This document shows, one piece after another, positions 17,644 through 50,058 of a DNA stretch of 64,000 nt. Source of the DNA: Dermatemys mawii (Eukaryota; Chordata; Testudines; Dermatemydidae); NCBI GenBank assembly GCA_007922305.1, contig ML677326.1, forward strand, positions 56,476,785-56,540,784. Direction: 5' to 3'. Made by a program: the position numbers and the translations under genes. Below the pieces are notes generated by a model, which saw nothing but the letters and a program-made list of their open reading frames with translations, did not search any database and was not told the origin of the DNA. Positions within the stretch are counted from its first letter, which is position 1, and each line of letters starts with the position of its first letter.

Positions 17644-18959
17644 AAAGACAAAAAAAAAATCTTCAGTGAACTAATGGGGTTTTCAGAAAACAAGCATAAT
17701 TTGAAGTGTCCATGTTTATGTATTTATTAAAAATGGCTACATATCGTGTGTTCTCACAGTTCTTAGCTCTTACAAGAGTTTATCTCAAACTACTTTTACA
17801 GTAATGGTATTTAATTGTGTTAATTCTAAACTCGCTCTTGGAATTTACTCCTACAAACACATTAAATGAACTAAACATTTATTTGACCTCAGATGGTTAA
17901 TAATTTTGCTATTTCTAAAACCTTATTTTTTCAGCACTTAGTACCCATACGGAGTTTGTACCCTGAGCTCATTACAATAGTGCTGATGTATTCATATCAA
18001 GGATTATTGTTCCAGGTCACATTTGTGTGTCTTCCCACTTAGACCCCAAGCCCAACCCTCCAGGAAAAGTCAGGGAACACAGAAAGACTTTAGAACATGC
18101 CTGGATGATTTTTAAAAAACAAAGAAACAGTAAATAACAGGCTCTGTCACACTGGCGTGGGTGCATTCTAAAGTCAGTGACCGTCACTAAAAATGCCTTG
18201 CCACATGTCTATTTAACCCTTCAGCTAAATAACTTCAGTGGGAACAGTACTTTAGGAAAATCAGAACACTTAATAGTCTAAATTTAGAAACACATTTATG
18301 AAAATCTTTATCTAAAATCTGTATTCTGCTGTTGCTATTGAAAGGATTACCTCCTGAAATGGGAAGCTGATTCCATAGTTGTATAGCCTGGAAGCCTGTT
18401 CAGTTTCTATTAATCAACAACTGGGGTGACTCTTCTTTGTGCTATTGATAGCCTTGATCCACTGTAACAACTGCTGTGAAGAATTGGCTTAATAGGACCC
18501 CCAGAATTGTATATCTAGAACAGGAAAAATGCTCATTCTTCTCACTTTTTTTAACTGAAGACATCACACACACCTGTAGATCTTGGTACAATATAAACTA
18601 AGGAATCACTTTGTACTTTATTTATTCTCTTTTATATGTTTTAAATCATGTATTTACAACAGATGAACAATCCCACTTCAACATAACTGTATTACGAATA
18701 CAAAACAACATTCTTTTTCATTCCATTCCATTTTCTTTACCTACTCATTTGGTTGCAACTTATGTTTAAAAATGCTTTTGGTTATATTAGAAGTTTCAAA
18801 GTCAGAGCTCCTTTTTCTGGGAAGGGCTTATTTTTTGAATACTTTACTTTGAAGATCATTCAACAATACAGCAAGGACTGGAGGCATTGGATTCATTGTC
18901 AGGAAAGAAACAGTATCAAAAATAGTCAGTTGTGACATCATCTCACGCTTCAGACACAA
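17644..18959. other. Unannotated AT-rich stretch
   Basis: Possible 3' UTR of the orphan exon at its left end; no repeat or exon recognised. Confidence 0.4.
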
Positions 18960-19155
18960 CAAAGGAGAATGATTCAAATTATTCAAATTATTCAGGTGTA
19001 TGCTCCCATGCAGCAAGTGGAAGACTGGGATGATTTGCTGGGATGATTTAGTCGGGCTAGGATTCTTTAGCTGGAGGCTGATCCTGATTTGAGCAGGGGG
19101 TTGGACTAGATGACCTCCTGAGGTCCCTTCCAACCCTGATATTCTATGATTCTAT
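18960..19155 (+). mobile_element. CR1 LINE 3' tail
   Basis: Contains ggttggactagatgacctcc, aggtcccttccaaccctgat and the terminal (attctatg)n repeat, the canonical CR1 3' end. It abuts the RTE element that follows. Confidence 0.9.
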
Positions 19156-21080
19156 GATGAAGAAATGGAACATTTCTACATAGGGCTGGAGGAGGTAATG
19201 CAGAAAAGATCCACCTACACAATTATCCAAGGGGACTTCAGTGTAATAGTAAGTGGAAAGGAAAGTGAGAATGAAAAGTACATGGGAAAATCTGCTAAAG
19301 GTGTAAGAAATGATCACAGAGCACGTCTGGTTGCATTCGCAGAGGCAAACCATCTCCACACAATGAACATGATATTTCAAAAAGAACAGCATCAGCAGTG
19401 GACATGGAAAAGCCCAGCTGGAGTCACACTGAATCAGACTGATTATGTAATGATGGATACTAGAAGAATCTTCAATGATAAAGCAACAATAAGAGAACAA
19501 ATCATTTTCAAAGGCTCAGACCATATGTTGTGCTCAAATCTATGTATTGACAATATCTACTCCTTGCATGTCAATGTCCAGCGTACATTGTCAAAGCAGC
19601 AGGTTACAGAAGAAGTTCTTAATGTTATGTGAGAAGAAATTGAATAGAGAGTTCGTAACATAAAGTCCAGGAGTGGATGTTTGGCCAGAATATCTCAAAG
19701 CAGAAGAAGATAGTCTCTTAAAAGTGTTCGTGCAATGGTTCACCATCCATATCAATAACAAGCTTGTTCCAGATCCATGAAAGAAATCAAAAACAATACT
19801 ATTGATGAAGAAAGGTGATGCAGAAGAACTGAGCAATCACACTCACAAGTGTATGAAGATTTCACCTGCATTATACTCAATCGGATTAAGAAGGATCTTG
19901 AAATGCATGAAAGCAGAGTACAAACTGTTTCCCACTCAGGGTATTCACCAATTGATCACATCCACTCAGTTTGGGAGCTCATCAAAAAATGCAAGGAATA
20001 CAAAGTACCATTATGTATTGTATTTGTCAGCTACAAAAAGGCATTTGACTCGGTAGAGATTAACGCTGTACTCAATGCACTAAATGAAAATGGAATCAAC
20101 CCGAGGTACATTGACCTGCTGGAAGAAATTAACTGCAATTGTTTGACAGAGACACTGTATTATTCAATGTCCCTTGCATTATTACTGTATGCAGATAAGT
20201 CAGACAAGGTGATACAACCTCACCAAACCTGTTTGCTGCAGTACTGGAGTTGCTGTTCAAGAAATTGAACTGGGAATAAGAAATCAGAATTCATGGAGAA
20301 CAGTTAATGCATCTTCTCTTCACTGATGACTGTGTAATACTGATAAGGAACACAGCAGAACTGGAAAACAAATTGCAGCAACTGCAAACGCTTTCACCTG
20401 ATATCAGGTTGGAAGTGAACATGTTGAACACTAAGTGGATGCAGAATGAGCATTGTGAGAAAGAATCATCACTGTAAATGGGAAAGAAATCAAAGAGGTC
20501 AACAAATGTATTCACCTGGGTCAGCAGCTGAGCAGAGACAACTCATTCGAAGGAGAATGCAGTAGGAAGCGAAAGGTCGGCAAGTTTGAACAAAATTGAG
20601 ACCTCTCTAACAGATTATGAGATGCTCATGAAGAAAGGAAAGAACTGTTCAACTCCACAGTTCTGCCAGCAATGATATGTGGAGCAGAAAGCTGGTCAAT
20701 GACGAAAGCGGAAGAAGAAAAATTTGCTGTCAGCCAGAGAGCAATAGAAAGGTGAATGTGTAAGATATTGCTCTGTGATCATATACTGAATAAGGAGATC
20801 AGAAGGCATACAGAGGTGAGTGATGTAGTGCAGGCAATGTACGACACAAAGCGAAGATGGGTGGGTCATGTAGTTCATAGGCAAAACAATAGGTGGACAA
20901 CCTGCGTCAATGACTGGATCCCAAGAGACCTCAAGCGACTGCTAGGCAGACTGAAAACGTGCTGGGCTGATCCCAGGTCAAAACTGTTTGGACAGAAATG
21001 GAAAGAACATGCTCACAACAAAATAGAATGGTGTGGCATAGACTTGTGTTGGTGGAGGGATGGATGAGGACAAGCCGGAC
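19156..21080 (+). mobile_element. Degraded RTE-type LINE (endonuclease and reverse transcriptase)
   Basis: Three open pieces in order. 19165-19632 is endonuclease-like: IIQGDF, EANHLHTMNMIFQ, LNQTDYVMMD. 19849-20268 is RT fingers and palm: GYSPIDHIHSVWELIKKC, FVSYKKAFDSVE. The FxDD box appears as LFTDDCVIL near 20305. 20756-21067 is the C-terminus: RRWVGHV, NRWTTCVNDWIPRD. This order and the single-frame style fit the RTE clade. Several frameshifts and stops make it inactive. Confidence 0.85.
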
Positions 21081-21295
21081 AAAAGTAACAAAGGTGATTT
21101 TCCTTGGTAAATAATTTACAGTAGTTTCAAAATAACTGTTCGGGTAAATCTAAAACACACTGATAATATGAAAGAGAGTGTGAGTATGAGGAACTTTGAG
21201 ATTATTGTATATTATGACCATTTTAGGAGTAAATCTCATGGGGTTATTATTATAATTCACTGATTATTACTTCTTTGTGTTTGGCTGCTGAAGGG

Positions 21296-21356
21296 ATGCC
21301 TCTTCTGAAGACTCTACTGCTTCTCTGGTCTTTTTTCCTATTCCACATCCCTCTTG
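21296..21356 (+). other. Candidate leader exon, hydrophobic N-terminus
   Basis: An ATG opens 20 codons rich in Leu and Phe (MPLLKTLLLLWSFFLFHIPL) that run straight into a good donor, G|gtaagt. It ends in phase 1, as does AADAT exon 1, so it could in principle splice to exon 2 at 24721 as an alternative first exon and would swap the mitochondrial leader for a signal-anchor-like one. It may equally be chance or belong to an unseen gene. No promoter evidence is visible. Confidence 0.25.
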
Positions 21357-21824
21357 GTAAGTTTTATTTCTAACTCACTAAAACTTTGTTTTTAAAATTG
21401 TCATTTCTTTCGTTTTTGTTACATGTCACATTTTTAAGTGTTGTAGTTACCTAAAATGTCCATTAGTAATGTTGCCGGGAAGTTGATTCTCATTTACCCT
21501 CCTTTCAGTAACAATTTTCTAAAAAACAGCATACTGTGTACTGGCTACAGACTTCACTGTAATTTTCCTCAACTTCTACTGGCAGATCCTAAATTGGTGA
21601 AAATTTCACCAGCTGAGGTTATGTTCCTCTGTGTTTTCTTCACTTCTACCTCTTATTTCTCCAGTCTATTCCCCAACTTGCTATTCAGGTCTGTCTATCT
21701 TGCCACAACTATTTTCCAATCATTTTTACTACCTCCCTGTCTCAGTGACTCAGTTTTTCCAGAACTGCTTTTTAGCAGGTTCTTCTTTTCCACAGAGGCG
21801 CTTTAAGGGAGGTGCTGCAGCGTT

Positions 21825-21860
21825 CATGTATGGCCTGCAGGAAGAAGCAGGCCATACATG
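21825..21860. repeat. Perfect 14-bp inverted repeat with 8-base loop
   Basis: CATGTATGGCCTGC at 21825-21838 is exactly inverted at 21847-21860, loop AGGAAGAA. No T tract follows; it is probably the centre of a palindromic DNA element, but its limits are unclear. Confidence 0.8.
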
Positions 21861-22009
21861 GACACTGGGGAATTCTAGTTTGCACTGTGTGTCTTCTACA
21901 GCAGAAGAAGGTAACAAATGTATTGCAAAGCCTCCCAGGGATTATGTTGTATAGAAGGCCTCCCCACTACAGTCTATGCCAGCTTCTGCAGGATCCCCAA
22001 CACAACAGC

Positions 22010-22265
22010 AGAGGTGTGACTGGGACATTCCAAGGCATGCTGAGGGCATGGCCAGCATCAGGGCTCAGTTTTGGGGCAGCCCACCCAGGCTTGGGGTGCT
22101 GTAAGGTATGCAAAAGTGTAACAATTGGAGGGGAAACACCGAAGATGCTTCTTGCCTGGGGTGCTATTTGGTCCAAGGCCAGCTGTGGCCAGAATGTTAC
22201 TATACCTAATTATTCTGCAGTGATAATAGCTCATAGGGATCACTGCAACTGGGGCCCAGGCTAGG
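22010..22265. repeat. DNA-element-like repeat related to 63215-63395
   Basis: Shares gctgtaaggta and caaaagt spacing, then a gg-rich stretch and a ggccagctg-like end, with the sequence near 63290-63390. Non-coding; family not assigned. Confidence 0.4.
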
Positions 22266-23463
22266 ACTGTTCTAATCTGCACTGTGTCCCCTCTCCTTCA
22301 TTGGGCATAGCACTAGCACATGGACCATAACACTTAGTGATGCGACTGCTATGGCAATGTTCATGATAGTAGTAACAGGTAGAAAACACGTTGTGATTTA
22401 TAGAACATATAATTCAAGTAAAAGAGATATTGGTGCTACATGTTGAAATAAGTCCTGTAATGTTCTAACAGTAAAAAGTGAAGTGAAAAATAACTATATT
22501 ACTTCCTTCTGGGCATAGATAAAAGGTTGTCTTAGGTCAGGACATCTCATTTCTCTTCAATAAAATAAAATACAAGTACTAGGCAATAGGAAAGGCAGGC
22601 TGGGAAGCAGAGAGAGGATCAGTCCTTGGAAGATGATTCCAATTTTCTTTTGCCACCTAGAATAAAGCAAAATGAGTTCCTTTTAAAGCTCTGGTGGAAA
22701 ACCGTGGTTGTGGTCCTTGGTAAGACACAGTGGTGAAAGACAAAAGCACTTTTAGTCTCCCTTATGAAGTACAAGCTGCCTTAAATAGTACCATGTCAGA
22801 AGTGCCTCCACATTTTCTCAGACATGCACACAAATATTAAACACACTCTAATGGGCTAACTATAACTCAACCACAGAGAGTAACCCCAGCTTCTGAACAA
22901 CAGACTCTCACTAGCCTTTCTAAATCCAGCAAGGTCCCTTTACTACCCTGTCCCTAACATTATGGAACCTAAACCTCTTTAGTTGCACTCAAAGAGGTAC
23001 AAACAGCATGCACGCACACACCCCACCACCTCCAGCTGTAGGGAATCGGTCCCAGATATGCGGGACCAAATCCCCCTTTAAGGGAAACCCAAGATCCAGT
23101 CTAAAATCTTTTCCAAACTTCTTAATGAAATAATAAACCTGCCAAAGAAACAATGTCTGTAAACAGCTGTGTAATGAGGCTAAAGGATCCAGGAATTTCA
23201 TTGTTTAACATTTGTGCATAACCCCATGAACTAATGACCCCTCTGTAAAAGTATTCTTCAAGGGGATTTTTTTCTTTTGTTTTCAAAGTTAGATAAACAG
23301 TGGAACAAGGAAGAAGGCAGAAGCTAAACGTTGCATGATTATTCATTGCATTTAGAAAACAAATCAGACACATACCGAAGAGTAAAATGCTTCCTTTTAT
23401 TTTCTTTTCTATACCAATTGCCTGATAGACCCAAGGAACTAGGTTGCTGCTTGTATTGCCAGC
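22266..23463. other. Upstream region of AADAT copy 2
   Basis: Expected to hold the promoter and any 5' UTR exon. It is not a CpG island by eye, and no TATA box could be assigned with confidence. Confidence 0.35.
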
Positions 23464-44702
<21,239 letters not shown>

Positions 44703-44984
44703 AAGGATCAGAACAAACTGGCATTTTTAGAAACCTGGGTTCATTGACATTTAGAAATTGTGTGTCTAATTAACAAGTCAAAAGGAGTGATTTTATTCCT
44801 ACTTCCTGTAATTGCACTTAACTTTTAATTTTATTCTTACTGGGGAATTTATGATGATGCCATCAAGTACCATGATATACCTGACAAATTAGCACATAGA
44901 CATATAATAGAACATTACATTTTCTAAATTTTAATCAAAATTAAACATTAACCATTTAATTCTTATTAATGTGAGTAAGTAACT

Positions 44985-45145
44985 GTTATCCCCATATTAC
45001 TGAGGCATGAAAAAGAGGCACAGAGTTTAACACATTTGCTCAAGAACACATATCCAGTCAGTATTAGAGTTAGAAACTGAGAGCTCTTGACAGCCACATC
45101 CTATCCCCAGCATCTGACCACTAGACTATCACTTTCTTTCTTCCC
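44985..45145 (+). repeat. MIR/CORE-SINE-like fragment
   Basis: Contains tatccccatattactgaggc, aaagaggcacagag and ctgaccactagactatcac, degraded MIR. Confidence 0.55.
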
Positions 45146-45169
45146 AGGTACTGCAGGTACATAATGAAG

Positions 45170-45720
45170 GTGATTTTATTTTTAATAGGTGGGTTTCTGC
45201 TTGTCACCATGGGACTTCTGTACCCATTGACTGAAAGCGAGTATTTCCCACCTGTAACCCTTCTGCCAGGTGCTGTTATCAGCAACAAGGGCAGGGTTCA
45301 GTATCTAGGGGTTCCTCTTAAAATTACAACATTAAACCAGCTCAAACTCCCACACAGAGATCTGAGAATACTAGACGCTTCCCCTGGGCACCTTTAATGG
45401 GCAATACTTCCCCATTCGCAAGTACTGAGTCCATGAAAACAGAAATGTTTATTAAAGAAAGAGAATATAGCACTAATTTGAGGAAACGCAGCAATGAAGA
45501 TTCAAAAGTACATAACACCCACCCCTCAGCATCTTGGGCAGTGTCCTTTGCCTCAGTTTCCCTTGCAGTGTGAAAGTCCAATGGACAAATATCCCTTCAA
45601 TATACCACTCCCCCTTTCCCTATTCTACACCCAGCTCATGGTTTGTTGTCCAAGGTCAGTGAAGTCCAGAGGTTCCCCTGGAGAGATTTGACACCTTCCT
45701 TGAGGACTGCTGCTTTTTCT
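45170..45720. repeat. Possible LTR-type repeat, unassigned
   Basis: I recall similar sequence (ctcaaactcccacacagaga, tttattaaagaaagagaata) as interspersed in reptile genomes. The 77-residue frame at 45164-45397 has no recognised domain. No paired LTR or target duplication was found. Confidence 0.3.
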
Positions 45721-45899
45721 GCCATTGCTGCCACCTCTACAGCTGCTCTGCTATGTCCTTGGTCCAGTCTGGCTCTACTGCACCATGACCAACTAACCCA
45801 GCTATCAGTAAGCACAGGGCACCTTTGATGCCACTACTGCATCTCTCACCATGCTGTCTTTAGCCACAATGCCACATTTTTGGATTCTACCACCTAGCC

Positions 45900-46524
45900 C
45901 AGAGGTAGGCAAACTATGGCCCAAGGGCCACATCCAGCGCATAGGACTGTCCTGCCCAGCCCTTGAGCTCCCCTGTTGTTCCCCCTCCCTCAAAGCCTCA
46001 GCTCGCCACAGTGCCAGCACTCTGGCCTGCTGCTCCTGTCAGGGAGCATGGCGGTGTGGCTGTGAGTTCCTGCCACTCTGAGCAGCATGGTAAGGGGCAG
46101 GAAGTGGGGGAGTTGGATAAGGGGCAGGGAGTTCCAGGGGAAAGCTAGGGGACAGGGACCAGTTGGATAGGGCAGGGAGGTCAGGGCATGGTAAGAGAAG
46201 GGGTTGGATAGGCATGGGAGTCCCAGGGAGCCTGTCGGGGGGAGGGTTGTGGATAGGAGTAGAGGCAGGAAGCAGGGATGGTTGGTTAGGGGGTGGGGTT
46301 CTGGGGAGCGGTTAGGGACAGGGGTACCAGGAGGGAGGCAGTCAGGGGACTAGGAGCAAGGAAGGTTGGATGGGTCGGAGATTCTCAGGGGGGCAGGAAG
46401 TGGGAGGGGGCAGATAGGGGGCGGGGTCAGGCTGTTTGTGAAGGCACAGCCTTCCCTACCCAGCCCTCCATACAGTTTTGCAACCCCAATGTGGCCTTAG
46501 GGCCAAAAAGTTTGCCCACCCCTG
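45900..46524. mobile_element. hAT element, 625 bp
   Basis: Ends cagaggtaggcaaactatgg and ccaaaaagtttgcccacccctg in short, flanked by exact 8-bp duplications acctagcc (45892-45899 and 46525-46532). Non-coding, G-rich interior. The intact right end serves as the reference for the microinversion in 42557-43637. Confidence 0.85.
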
Positions 46525-46795
46525 ACCTAGCCCACCTCTTGGTGATCTCAGCAGTATTGATCTCACTGAAATTCACTGCTGCTCTATTCTCTGTGGTGTT
46601 TTATCACAACACTGTTTGCATACCAGGTCTAAGACTCAGTCCCTTTGACCAGCTTACCAGTAACTTCAGCTTTAGTGATCACTGAAAAGAAACAGAGACT
46701 TAATTGAGTCCAAGCAGCTCTATGTGAAGGAAGAAGATCTAGACACACTCCTTACCACTAAGTAGAAACACCTGTTCCCCTCTGATTTTCACTTG

Positions 46796-47066
46796 GGGGA
46801 CGGCTACACTACCCACTGGATCAGCAGTTAGCACTCAATTTATCACAACTCATCTAGATGCGATAAATTGATCCCCAAATTGATGGCTGTACTCCACCTC
46901 GGCAGGAGGAGTAAGCAGAGTCGGAGCGGGAGTGGCCACGGTCAAACCCCCGCCGTGGTGACGGCCAGGTAAGTCGAACTGAGATACGCAAATTCAGCTA
47001 TGCTATTCGCGTAACAGAAGTTGAAGTATCTTAGTTCGAAACCCCCCTGCCAGTGTAGCCTAGGCC
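46796..47066. mobile_element. MITE, 271 bp, probable Harbinger type
   Basis: Ends gggacggctacactacc and gccagtgtagcctaggcc, with 3-bp TTG duplications outside. The interior has inverted ggcggg-like arms and aagtcgaactgaga. Non-coding. Confidence 0.6.
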
Positions 47067-47469
47067 TTGGATTTGAATCACTACCCCCAAGCTGAGCAAG
47101 TGAGGTTACTATTATAGTGAGCCTTTGAATTAGAACATATTAATTATGATTCTGCTGTCTTTTAGTAAGGATAACAATGCATTCAAAATTTAAGTGAATT
47201 TTAACCTAGAACAGCAAAGTTCATCATACTGGCAAAGTAGGTGTATTTAGACAACTAAGATCTGCTCTTGAGTCTTTCCTAGTTAATTAATAGATGGCAG
47301 AAAAGATCACTCAGATCTCTGACTTACATATCCCAGCAACACCATTACTACAATAGCCAGCAGGCTTCATAAAGAGCTAAACAAGGTGAACCCCCCACTG
47401 CCTAGAAGCTACATGCACTTTCTACAGCAGTCTTTGACCCTGCTGAAACGAGGTGCAGAAGTTAGACGT

Positions 47470-47735
47470 GGGGTATGTCTATGATGCAACAGAAAGTCTG
47501 ATTAGAGCCTGGATAGGCATACCCACACTAGCTTTAATCTAGCTAGCACAGCTAAAAATAGCAGTGCAGAGAAGGTAGCACAGGTTGTGCAAGCTTACCC
47601 AGAACCCTGGGTGCAAATGCGCATTCCTACCTGGGCTGGGGTCCACATTACCACATCTTTGCTACTGTTTTTAACCATGCTAGCTAGATTAAAGCTAGTG
47701 CACATGTACTTAGCCACGCTGCATACACAATGAAA
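47470..47735. mobile_element. MITE with long inverted arms
   Basis: cacactagctttaatctagc near 47543 is inverted near 47678-47702 (gctagattaaagctagtg). Outer ends gggtatgtctatgatgc and a degraded inverse near 47720. Non-coding. Confidence 0.5.
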
Positions 47736-47839
47736 GGGGATCCCCACTCCACTTACATAGAGCATGAGTATCTGACACCTTTAGCATAGCACTGAGGGAT
47801 GATTATAGGCACCTCCTCTAGCCACTCCGTGAAGTCCCC

Positions 47840-48242
47840 TGTAGACAAGCTCTTCACTGCTCGTGTCACAAATGAGCTGAGACCACCTTGTTGCTAACAC
47901 TAGTGCCCTTTATTTCTATGTATGTTCCCACCACCACCACCTATATACAGTTCTGTACAGGATAGTCCACTTACTTAGCTGCTCAGGGGACAGCTAGCTA
48001 AGAGCAACACCTTGCTCCTCCCTTTCCTATTCCCCCTGTGTGACTTCCCTCCTGCCAGCTTTATCCTCTGGCCTGGAAGGCTCACAGGTGGTTTGCCTCA
48101 AGCCCCACTCTCTACAGGCCACACCCTGCCAGCACCAAATTAACTCCCCTGGCTGGGAGCTGAGCTAGCAGGAACCCCACTAACCGAGCTAGCAGAGGGA
48201 ACAGAAGCTGGGCTAGAGCTTTCTTGCCAGCACCCTGTTACA
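47840..48242 (-). repeat. 3' LTR of the gag-only element
   Basis: 403 bp, most of it paralleled in 49667-50053 with scattered differences; contains ccaccaccacctatatacag. Left-hand target duplication TCCCC. Confidence 0.88.
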
Positions 48243-48253
48243 CACCTCCCCCC

Positions 48254-49612
48254 TTAAGAATGGCACCGCCGGGCCGCCTTTGGTCCTTTTGCTCCTCGGC
48301 TCTTCTGCCGTCCCCCCAAGGGAGGCTCTTCCGAGGGCAACTCCTCACTCCTGGCTGGGCAGCCCCCTGCCACCACTATGGATGGTTTCCCCATCCCTCT
48401 CCCACAAAAGGAGCACTGCTCGGGGAGTGGTGGCCCTCCTAATCTTGCCTCAGCCCACAGGTCATCGCACCAGTCGCACTGCAGCAGGCACCCTGCCCCC
48501 GGCTCCTCTTGTGCTTCTGGTCCAGACTCAGGATTTGTCCCACCTTCAAGCGGGACCTCCTGTGCCTCAGTTTTCCGTGCATCTCCCTGTGGGCCTGGGG
48601 CCTCCTGTTTCTGTGGCTGGGGGTCAGCATTCATCCCATCTTCCAGCAGGACTTTCTGTGCCTCAGTTTTCTCCATCCCTCCCTGTGGGTCTGGGGCCTC
48701 TTCCTCTAGGAGTGGGATTATGGGGAGCTCCTCTGCACCCATCCCTTCTCCTGGGGGGCTGAGGCTGACCAGCTCCCCCACATACTCTTCCCATGGGTCC
48801 ACCTGCTCTGGGCTTTTTTCTCTAGGAGTCTTACGATCTCCGGGACTAGGCCCATCCCCCTGCCTTGGGGGGGGTCTCAGCATAAGGGTATCCACCCCCA
48901 TCTTAGGGTACCCCACAGCTTCTGTATACTCCTCCATCACCCTGACAGCCTCTTCAACAGTGTCTGGCTGGTGCCTTCGCACCCAGATGCGCACCATCTC
49001 CGGAAGACTTTGCAAAAATTGCTCCAAGATCAGGGAGTCCATTATCTCCTCGCTGGTACGCGCCTCCAGCCTCAGTCAGCACGTGGCCCAGTCCTTCAGC
49101 CGTTGGGTAAACGCCCAGGGCCACACTGCTGATGTCCAGCAGGCCACCCAGAACTTCTGCCAGTATCTTTCGGCCGATAAGCCAACCTGGTCCAAGATAG
49201 CAGCCCTTACGGCTTCATAGTTCTGGGCTTGGTCCTCCCCCAACACCATATAGGCTGCTTGAGCCTCACCAGTCAGATAGGGGGTGAGTCTGAGGGCCCA
49301 GCTTGCCCTCTCCCATCCAGCAGCAGAGGCTACCCTCTCAAAAGTTCCTAGGAAGACATCCAGGTCATCCACCAGGCTCATTTTACAGAGTCCCCAGCCC
49401 AGCAGCCAAGCACCCTCCCCTGACCCAGGACTCACCAGCTATTGCAGGAGCTTCCCTTGTGTGCTGGTCTGCTCCTGGATGAAATCCTGCAGGCTTTTTT
49501 GCTGGTCTGCCTGCCAGATCAAGAAGGCCTGTCTCTCTGCATGGTGGATCTGCTGCCAAGCCTGCAGGGCCTGCTTCTGCTGCTCCACGAGCCATTGCAG
49601 GGTCTCTTCCAT
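48254..49612 (-). pseudogene. Gag with SCAN-like capsid domain, two in-frame stops
   Basis: One reading frame of about 453 codons from MEETLQW at 49612 to the stop at 48254, broken only by TAG at 49439-49441 and TGA at 49074-49076, both without a frame change. The N-terminal 60 residues are Gln-rich and helical. Then comes a capsid-like region (ALRLTPYLTGEAQAAYM, AILDQVGLSAERYWQKF, SLILEQFLQSLPE, WVRRHQP) that resembles the SCAN domain of vertebrate zinc-finger proteins, which is thought to derive from Gmr1-type gag. The C-terminal part is Pro/Glu-rich with a Cys-rich CDWC..CSFCGRG cluster. No restored sequence is given. Confidence 0.8.
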
Positions 49613-49666
49613 CTCTGGGCCACTAACCACATTCACTAGCTTCAGGCTTCTGGACAAGCCCCCACA

Positions 49667-50053
49667 TGTAGATGAGCCCTTCACCACTCATGTCACAAAT
49701 GAGCCAAGACCACCTTGTTGCTAATACCAGTGCCCTTTATTTCTATGTTTGTTCCCACCACCACCACCTATATACAGTTCTGTACAGGATAGTCCACTTG
49801 CTTGAGGGCCAGTTAGGACCAACACCTTGCTCTACCCTTTCCTGTTCCCCACTTGTGGCTGCCCTCCTGCCAGCTTTATCCTCTGGCCTGGAAGGCTCAC
49901 AGGTGGTTTGCCTCAAGCCCCACTCTATGGACCACACCCTGCCAGCACCAATTAACTCCCCTAGCTGGGAGCTGAGCTAGCAGGACCCCGCTAACCGAGC
50001 TAACAGAGGGAACAGGGGCTGGTCTAGAACTTTCTTGCCAGCACCCTGTTACA
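49667..50053 (-). repeat. 5' LTR of the gag-only element
   Basis: 387 bp; 16 bp shorter than its partner. On the - strand the sequence just inside is TGTGGGGGCTTGTCC, the likely primer-binding region. Confidence 0.88.
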
Positions 50054-50058
50054 TCCCC

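Larger units (their letters stand above)
47840..50053 (-). mobile_element. Gag-only LTR retrotransposon, Ty3/gypsy (Gmr1-like), 2.2 kb
   Basis: Direct LTRs at 47840-48242 and 49667-50053 (403 and 387 bp) begin and end with TG..CA on the - strand (TGTAACAGGG). Exact 5-bp target duplications TCCCC lie at 47835-47839 and 50054-50058. A purine tract (aaggggggaggtg on -) precedes the 3' LTR. Between the LTRs is a single gag-like frame and no reverse transcriptase, integrase or protease, so it must have moved with help from an autonomous relative. Confidence 0.9.

Noticed and set aside
45164..45397. 77-codon frame with a hydrophobic start, considered as a signal-peptide gene
   Set aside because: It sits in what looks like interspersed repeat sequence, and no exon border or family supports it.
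48280..49220. Long + strand frames (160 and 280 codons)
   Set aside because: They are antisense shadows of the gag frame on the - strand, which has LTRs, target duplications and a recognisable capsid.
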